A stretch of 10,509 nucleotides of DNA, from the NCBI GenBank assembly GCA_023151145.1, contig JAKLJM010000077.1, positions 1-10,509 of the forward strand, written 5' to 3'. This DNA is from Bacteriovoracaceae bacterium. Its GTDB lineage: Bacteria > Bdellovibrionota > Bacteriovoracia > Bacteriovoracales > Bacteriovoracaceae. Both the position numbers and the translations under genes were made by a program. The notes below the pieces were generated by a model. It ran no database searches. It saw nothing but the letters and a program-made list of their open reading frames with translations, and was not told where the DNA came from. Of the stretch, positions 6,681 to 10,509 are shown piece by piece (position 1 is the first letter of the stretch; each line of letters starts with the position of its first letter).

Positions 6681-6709
6681 TTAACTTTGTCATCCACTCA
6701 GTGTAAAAT
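6681..6709 (+). promoter_or_regulatory. sigma-70-like promoter for the lipoprotein/ABC1 unit
   Basis: TTAACT (6681-6686), 17 bases, TAAAAT (6704-6709). The -10 matches TATAAT at 5 of 6 positions and the -35 matches at 4 of 6. A start near 6716 would give a leader of about 29 bases carrying GAGG at 6736-6739. The rest of the divergent gap 6538-6744 holds no visible gene or clear minus-strand promoter. Confidence 0.4.
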
Positions 6710-6744
6710 TTACATGGGTTAACTCTCTATTAATTGAGGTCAGT

Positions 6745-7533
6745 GTGAAATCTCCCTGGAAAGTGTTTGGTAAAATTCTTATCGTGGCTTCGGTCGTGAA
6801 CCTGGTAGGCTCTTGTAGCACTAATGAAAAAAACCTTGAAGCAGAACTTTATCAAGAAGCTTTATTAAAACAAATTAAAAATAGAGGAGCTGGAGTTGAA
6901 GGACAAGACTATATCCTTAGAGACTCAAGTTTAATTGATCGCCCAGAATGGATTAATGAGGTTAAAAGTTGGGCCGAGAGCAATGAAGCGAATGCTGAAT
7001 ACTATAAATATTTTTCAAATCAAAGTGGTCCAAAGATTCAAAGAGCACTTGCTTGTGATATTTCAAAGACCAATATTAGAGCAGAGGTTTCAGTTCAAAT
7101 AGCTAGAGGTTTAGTTTCAAATCTTATTGGTTATATAGAGACCAATGTGCCGAACTTAACTGATCGAGAGAAATTAAATAACTACTTAGAGAATCAGTAT
7201 GCAGATAAAGTGCAATCTTTTGTTAAAGGTGCGCAAGCCCTCAAGACCTATTGGGAATATAGAGAGTACCGTGTAGATAAAGGAGCAAAAGAAAATTTTA
7301 AAGCTTATGTATGTGCTTCACTCATAAGGATTCATAAATCAAGTATATTGAAGGCAATGGAACAAGCTCGCGAGCTTTTGCTAAATAATAAAATGTTAGC
7401 CGCAAAGCCAGAGCATTTACGTCAGTTATTGAATACTAATTTTCAGATACTTATTAAAGAAATGGATCTAGAAATTCAACAAAAAACACCGGAATCCGGC
7501 AACGTCGAAGAAACTCAAACTCTTCGTTCATAA
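6745..7533 (+). CDS. lipoprotein, unknown function
   Basis: A 262-residue protein starting at GTG, supported by GAGG five bases upstream (6736-6739). The N-terminal hydrophobic segment ends in a lipobox, VGS-C24. The residue after Cys is Ser, which by the E. coli Lol rule predicts the outer membrane. The mature part is charged and helical. SLIDRPEWINEVKSW at about 62-76 is vaguely like the P-x-W-I segment of LPP20-type lipoproteins, but I do not claim that family. Two internal cysteines (about C104 and C190) may pair. It is followed after 42 bases by the lipoprotein/ABC1 gene in the same direction, with no terminator between, so the two likely share an mRNA and perhaps a membrane site. Confidence 0.75.
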   Translation: MKSPWKVFGKILIVASVVNLVGSCSTNEKNLEAELYQEALLKQIKNRGAGVEGQDYILRDSSLIDRPEWINEVKSWAESNEANAEYYKYFSNQSGPKIQRALACDISKTNIRAEVSVQIARGLVSNLIGYIETNVPNLTDREKLNNYLENQYADKVQSFVKGAQALKTYWEYREYRVDKGAKENFKAYVCASLIRIHKSSILKAMEQARELLLNNKMLAAKPEHLRQLLNTNFQILIKEMDLEIQQKTPESGNVEETQTLRS

Positions 7534-7575
7534 AATTCTTCATTCTTCCGAAAAATAGGGAGATGGAGACTCATT

Positions 7576-7833
7576 ATGATTTTAAATTTTTTAGCAGCAA
7601 TTTGTAGAAAAAGAACTTTTCATGTTTTAGTTTCTTCGTTGCTTATTCTTTCACTGAGCGCCTGTTCTTTTCAGCCAACGCAATCGTTACTTCAAAGCCG
7701 AGCGATCGCAGAAGAAACATTTCAAAGCGTTGTCCATAAATTTATTCAAAATGAATGGGAAAATTTAAGTGATGCCAGTAAGGCAGAACTTAAAACGATT
7801 CAACTCAATGTCTCAAAATATGTTCTATATTAA
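7576..7833 (+). CDS. N-terminal lipoprotein part of the interrupted ABC1-like gene
   Basis: The 85 residues actually encoded before the TAA include a signal peptide with basic residues (RKR at about 11-13), a hydrophobic core at 18-28 and lipobox LSA-C30. Ser follows the Cys, favouring outer-membrane sorting by the E. coli rule. About 55 mature helical residues follow. On its own this would be a small lipoprotein. The frame continuity beyond the stop suggests it is the leading part of the long protein rather than a complete gene. Confidence 0.6.
   Translation: MILNFLAAICRKRTFHVLVSSLLILSLSACSFQPTQSLLQSRAIAEETFQSVVHKFIQNEWENLSDASKAELKTIQLNVSKYVLY
7831..7833 (+). other. premature in-frame TAA
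   Basis: Codon 86 of the 7576-9735 frame. The 634 codons after it up to the final stop are free of stops, which is improbable by chance in sequence this AT-rich. Confidence 0.8.
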
Positions 7834-8043
7834 ACTCATTTAAGTGTTGATCAAAAAGTAGCAGTATTTAGACAAGCAGAAAATTATTTAAATAAAGTCT
7901 ATCCACAATTCTTAGAGAATGTAAAAAATGAAAAACTTGGAAATGAAAATAGAGTTTATAAAATAGCAGAAGCTCCACTTTGGGATTTAAAGTCAGAGAT
8001 CGACTATTTAAATAACGAAGTTAAAAATTTAAAAAATGGACCA

Positions 8044-9735
8044 GTGATTTTTAAAACCAAAGATTTATTGGCGATGTTAAAACCAGTGGAAGTTTCTAGT
8101 GCTGAATTAGAAATGGTTCCCTTTAAAATGATTGATATAAAGCCTGAAGAAATTTTAAGTTTAAAAAAAGAATTAGATCAAATTGATTCTGAAGAAAAAC
8201 AAATACTCACTTTGGTTAATTATTTTGAACAAAAAATAGCTCCTTATGAAAACAAGTTGGCCAATCTAAAAGCGACACTTTTAGAAGTTCCTGGTTTAGA
8301 CATGTCTCAAAAACAAGTTGTTTTAGGTGTGGAGTTCCTCGATTATTATTATGGAAATATTGGCGTGGAAAAAAGAAAGACTATTATGTCCGAACTTTTG
8401 CATGTCGGTCCTAAATTTACAGAAGAAGAAGTCTTAAAAGTCCTTTTTAAAAACTCCGGTCCTGGTCTTGGAAAAGTTATGCAACAAATGGGGAAAGAAG
8501 CAGGATTCTCGGGGAAAATGTCTGAACTCATGGCGGTCTTAGAAAGCTCAGGGAAAAGTGTCCCTCACCATTTGGTGCAAAAAATTGTGGCCGAAGACTC
8601 AGGAGATTATGGGATTAAATCAATCGATCAAAAACCACTAGGTACGGGAACAATCGCTCAGGTAAACCGTGCGCTCTTATGGGATGAAGGTGTAGAAAAA
8701 GAAGTGGCGCTTCGTTTCTTAAAACCTGGAATTGAAACACAAGGAAAAGATGATATCCGTATCTTAAAAAAGTTTGTTAAAGACCGTGAGAAACTTTTAT
8801 TAGAAGCTGGATTTGAAGATGTAAATGTCATCGCCGTATTAATAGATAGTGTGGAAAAATTTATCTTAGAAGAAACTGATATTCAAGCAACCATTAATCA
8901 CCAAAAGAAAGCCTTTGATGTGTATTCACGTTCCGTGGTTGTAAATTCATCTAAAAATGACAAGATACTAGTGGAAATGAAAGTTCCTAAAATTTTCAAT
9001 CCACAAAAATTAAAAACAAAAAAGCCATCACAATTACATATTCAAGAGTTTTTGGCCGGTGGTAAAAAATTCCAAGATGTTTCAAATCCTGAAATTCAAA
9101 AAATTGTGGCCAAAGAAATGATTAGAATGTGGTTTGGTGAAGCATTATTTGAATCGGGCTATATGAATGCCGATCTTCATCAAGGTAACTTTCGTGTTTT
9201 AGTTTATGAAGAAAAAAATGAAATAAAACTCTACCTCTACGATTTTGGAATGAGTAAAAATTTGAGTAAAGACGAACAACGAGCATTTTTATTAGTAGGT
9301 GTAGGTGCCCATTTAAATTCGTCAGATCTTTTGGTTGAAGGATTAAGCCTAGCAGCTAAAAATGAATCTGCTCAAAATAAGAAAAAAATTAAGGATCTTA
9401 TTGAAAAAGAAATGAAGCTCAATGGAAAAAAATCAGCTGAAGACTGGGTTATTTGGACTGTTCAGAAAAACCTTTTTGTCTCAGAACAACTCGGAGCTTT
9501 CGCTCGTGGCTCATCTCTTTTAAAACAACTTCCAACCACAATTGGTGAAAAGCAGTTGTTTAAAGATGTATTAGTTGAAGTAGGGATGGAGAAACTTAAA
9601 AAATCTTATGCTGATCGAGATTTTTATTTTCCGCTTAAGAAATGGGATTTCGTTAAAGTTGGTAAGGCGTGGGTGAAGGATTCTTGTCAGCAATTAATCC
9701 AATCACTCTTTAGAAAAAAGGTTGTCACCGATTAA
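8044..9735 (+). CDS. ABC1/AarF/UbiB-like atypical kinase domain part
   Basis: Counting from 8044, family motifs can be followed in order. KVMQ at 144-147 stands where ABC1 proteins have KxGQ. PLGTGTIAQVNRA at 198-210 replaces the alanine-rich loop before SIAQVHRA. VALRFLKPGIE at 221-231 replaces VAVKVQRPGI, so the ATP-site Lys is Arg224. NADLHQGNF at 375-383 replaces the HADPHPGN-type catalytic loop, keeping Asp377 and Asn382. YDFGMSKNL at 399-407 supplies the metal-binding DFG. Family members (UbiB, AarF, ADCK3) are membrane-associated atypical kinases or ATPases, many linked to ubiquinone or lipid metabolism. This copy is far from UbiB itself, so no ubiquinone role is claimed. GTG 8044 has no ribosome site and is probably not a real start; the natural frame begins at 7576. 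Confidence 0.7.
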   Translation: MIFKTKDLLAMLKPVEVSSAELEMVPFKMIDIKPEEILSLKKELDQIDSEEKQILTLVNYFEQKIAPYENKLANLKATLLEVPGLDMSQKQVVLGVEFLDYYYGNIGVEKRKTIMSELLHVGPKFTEEEVLKVLFKNSGPGLGKVMQQMGKEAGFSGKMSELMAVLESSGKSVPHHLVQKIVAEDSGDYGIKSIDQKPLGTGTIAQVNRALLWDEGVEKEVALRFLKPGIETQGKDDIRILKKFVKDREKLLLEAGFEDVNVIAVLIDSVEKFILEETDIQATINHQKKAFDVYSRSVVVNSSKNDKILVEMKVPKIFNPQKLKTKKPSQLHIQEFLAGGKKFQDVSNPEIQKIVAKEMIRMWFGEALFESGYMNADLHQGNFRVLVYEEKNEIKLYLYDFGMSKNLSKDEQRAFLLVGVGAHLNSSDLLVEGLSLAAKNESAQNKKKIKDLIEKEMKLNGKKSAEDWVIWTVQKNLFVSEQLGAFARGSSLLKQLPTTIGEKQLFKDVLVEVGMEKLKKSYADRDFYFPLKKWDFVKVGKAWVKDSCQQLIQSLFRKKVVTD

Positions 9736-9750
9736 AGGCTCGCTTACACT
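9722..9750 (+). promoter_or_regulatory. sigma-70-like promoter giving a probably leaderless mRNA
   Basis: TTGTCA (9722-9727, 5 of 6 matches), 17-base spacer, TACACT (9745-9750, 4 of 6). A start 7 bases after the -10 falls on the A of ATG 9757. No ribosome binding site is present between 9739 and 9756. The promoter overlaps the last codons of the ABC1-like gene. Confidence 0.5.
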
Positions 9751-9756
9751 TTAATA

Positions 9757-10110
9757 ATGAAATCAGTTTTAATCGTCGATGATCAAGAAGAAATTAGAGA
9801 AATACTAGCCTTTGGATTTAAAGAAGCTGGTATCAATGTCTTTGAAGCAGGATCTGCTGATGAAGCTTTAAAAATTTGTCAGAGCCAAGAGATCCACTGT
9901 TTGATTTCTGATTATTTAATGCCGAAAAAAAATGGGGCTGACTTAGTTCGAGCGCTACGTGATTTAGAAATTCAAATCCCAGTGTTCATGATGACTGGTT
10001 ATCTAGAATGTCCAAGGCAAGAATTAATTGATCTAAAAGTTCAAGCAACTGTCTTTAAGCCATTTGAGCCCGATGAGCTTATTCTTCAAGTAAAAAAAGT
10101 TATTGGATAA
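9757..10110 (+). CDS. single-domain response regulator (CheY-like receiver)
   Basis: A 117-residue receiver domain with no output domain. It has the acidic pocket D8/D9, phospho-acceptor D52 in LISDYLMPKKNG, T80 in MMTG and K101 in FKPF, a full set of receiver residues, so it should accept phosphate from a histidine kinase or phosphotransfer protein. Such stand-alone proteins act by binding a partner, as CheY does at the flagellar switch, or as phosphate relays. The partner cannot be named: no kinase lies in the window, and the YLMPKKNG/PVFMMTG style is closer to hybrid-type receivers than to enterobacterial CheY. The ATG at 9757 is 21 bases after the ABC1-like stop, lacks a ribosome site and sits right where the predicted promoter would start transcription. 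Confidence 0.9.
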   Translation: MKSVLIVDDQEEIREILAFGFKEAGINVFEAGSADEALKICQSQEIHCLISDYLMPKKNGADLVRALRDLEIQIPVFMMTGYLECPRQELIDLKVQATVFKPFEPDELILQVKKVIG

Positions 10111-10116
10111 TTTTTT
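10093..10116. terminator. possible AT-rich bidirectional terminator
   Basis: AAAAAAGTTAT (10093-10103) can pair with ATAATTTTTTT (10107-10117) with one G-U and a 3-base loop. It lies across the end of the receiver gene and the end of the convergent Grx2-type gene. The A-run and T-run would serve both strands, but the stem has almost no G+C, so its strength is doubtful. Confidence 0.3.
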
Positions 10117-10508
10117 TAACGCCAAAAATCAGCGTGATAATCAAAAGCACACTGTCTTTTAATTTTTTGAAGATACTGATGAATTTTTGGAGAAAATTGA
10201 AACTCTGGAAAAATATACATTCCCCATAAGTGTGCAGCCAATGCAATATCAAGAATGGTCATCTCGTTGTTTTGATAAAATGGCCGCAAGTCATTTTCAA
10301 GACCTGCTAAAATCAAATCAAGTTCAGCAATAAATTCTTCTTTTTGATGAATGAGGTTTTTAAAAGGGCCACGTTTAATTTCTTTTTTCTTTTGAAAATA
10401 CTCACGCGATTGCTCATTAAATTCTGGTGTCCAAATCCAGTAAGGCATACAGAGATTGTGAACAGGTTTCCCGATACGATCTAAAAGGGCATTGATTTCT
10501 TCCTGATG
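10116..10508 (-). CDS. grxB: glutaredoxin-2-type protein, C-terminal domain (5'-truncated by window edge)
   Basis: The frame is open to the right edge beyond the ATG at 10448, so the N-terminal thioredoxin-fold part with any CPYC site lies outside. The 130 visible residues match the helical C-terminal domain of E. coli Grx2 from memory. EEINALLDRIGKPVHNLCMPYW aligns with the EEWLRKVNGYANKLLLPRF region, SREYFQKKKEIKRGPFKNLI with ARKYFVDKKEASAGNFADLL, and MTILDIALAAHLWGM with LSEDDIQLFPLLRNL. Grx2 is a glutathione-dependent disulfide reductase with a GST-like fold, in the cytoplasm. The gene ends 5 bases from the convergent receiver gene. A more general GST-family protein is the alternative. 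Confidence 0.7.
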   Translation of the reverse strand, partial: HQEEINALLDRIGKPVHNLCMPYWIWTPEFNEQSREYFQKKKEIKRGPFKNLIHQKEEFIAELDLILAGLENDLRPFYQNNEMTILDIALAAHLWGMYIFPEFQFSPKIHQYLQKIKRQCAFDYHADFWR

Positions 10509-10509
10509 G

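Larger units (their letters stand above)
7576..9735 (+). pseudogene. lipoprotein-anchored ABC1/AarF-like kinase gene, interrupted by one in-frame TAA
   Basis: A single reading frame runs from ATG 7576 (GGAGA at 7565-7569) to TAA 9735, 720 codons, broken only by TAA at 7831-7833. Codons 7834-8043 are open and read as normal charged helical protein (starting THLSVDQKVAVF and leading into KNGPVIFKTKD). There is no in-frame ATG, GTG or TTG between the stop and GTG 8044, and no ribosome site before 8044. This is best read as one gene with one nonsense change (for example from TTA, CAA or AAA), rather than two genes. The intact product would be a 719-residue protein with a lipoprotein signal, an about 250-residue helical region and a diverged ABC1 kinase-like domain. 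It could be a recent pseudogene, a sequence error or a stop with readthrough. Normal TAA use elsewhere argues against code reassignment. Confidence 0.75.

Noticed and set aside
7488..7502. CCGG-AA-TCCGG as a terminator at the end of the first lipoprotein gene
   Set aside because: A very short stem inside the coding region with no T-run after it; more consistent with one mRNA for both lipoproteins.
7831..7833. Recoding of the stop as selenocysteine or pyrrolysine, or a changed genetic code
   Set aside because: The codon is TAA, not TGA or TAG. TAA ends most other genes here, and TGA and TAG also end real genes.
8349..8531. Minus-strand ORF within the ABC1-like gene
   Set aside because: Antisense shadow; the plus frame carries the family motifs.
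1..10509. CRISPR arrays, tRNA or rRNA genes, insertion sequences, phage or toxin-antitoxin modules
   Set aside because: Looked for on both strands; no spaced direct repeats, cloverleaf, transposase-like protein or terminal inverted repeats were found.

Overview
The window is AT-rich (roughly two thirds A+T by eye), gene-dense and uses the standard bacterial code: TAA, TAG and TGA all end genes here. Several secreted or lipoprotein genes, a stand-alone receiver protein, a receiver/HD-GYP protein and Gram-negative housekeeping enzymes (RlmC-type, PdxH, Grx2-type) suggest a Gram-negative, signalling-rich bacterium. My best guess is the Bdellovibrionota (Bacteriovorax/Peredibacter-like predators). 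That placement is an inference from protein style, not from a marker gene.

Layout, left to right. (1) 2-742 (+) is the 3' part of a 23S rRNA m5U methyltransferase of RlmC type, cut by the window edge. (2) 709-2098 (-) is a receiver + HD-GYP gene whose reading frame is broken by a 4-base tandem duplication inside the receiver domain; its 3' end overlaps rlmC tail to tail. (3) 2181-3261 (+) is a two-gene unit, pdxH plus a HIT-family protein. (4) 3290-4580 (-) is a translationally overlapping pair: an exported or anchored helical protein, then a small two-helix membrane protein with a HAMP-like tail. (5) 4792-5361 (-) is a secreted coiled-coil protein behind a sequence that looks like a sigma-28 (FliA) promoter and followed by a good terminator. 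(6) 5503-6537 (-) is a secreted protein with an HExxH zinc-protease signature, also with a strong terminator. (7) 6745-9735 (+) holds a lipoprotein gene followed by an unusual gene: a lipoprotein signal sequence in frame with a diverged ABC1/AarF/UbiB-like kinase domain, interrupted by one in-frame TAA. (8) 9757-10110 (+) is a CheY-like single receiver protein, probably made from a leaderless mRNA. (9) 10116-10508 (-) is the C-terminal part of a glutaredoxin-2-type protein running out of the window.

The most interesting biology is the putative exported ABC1-kinase-like lipoprotein, with an altered nucleotide-binding loop, Arg in place of the usual Lys, and a retained Asp/Asn and DFG. Two genes in the window carry a single small lesion each (a 4-bp duplication and one stop codon) with the rest of the frame intact. 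That points to recent inactivation, strain-level on/off variation or sequence error rather than long decay. No rRNA, tRNA, CRISPR array, insertion sequence or phage gene was seen. No gene-free stretch exceeds about 210 bases.
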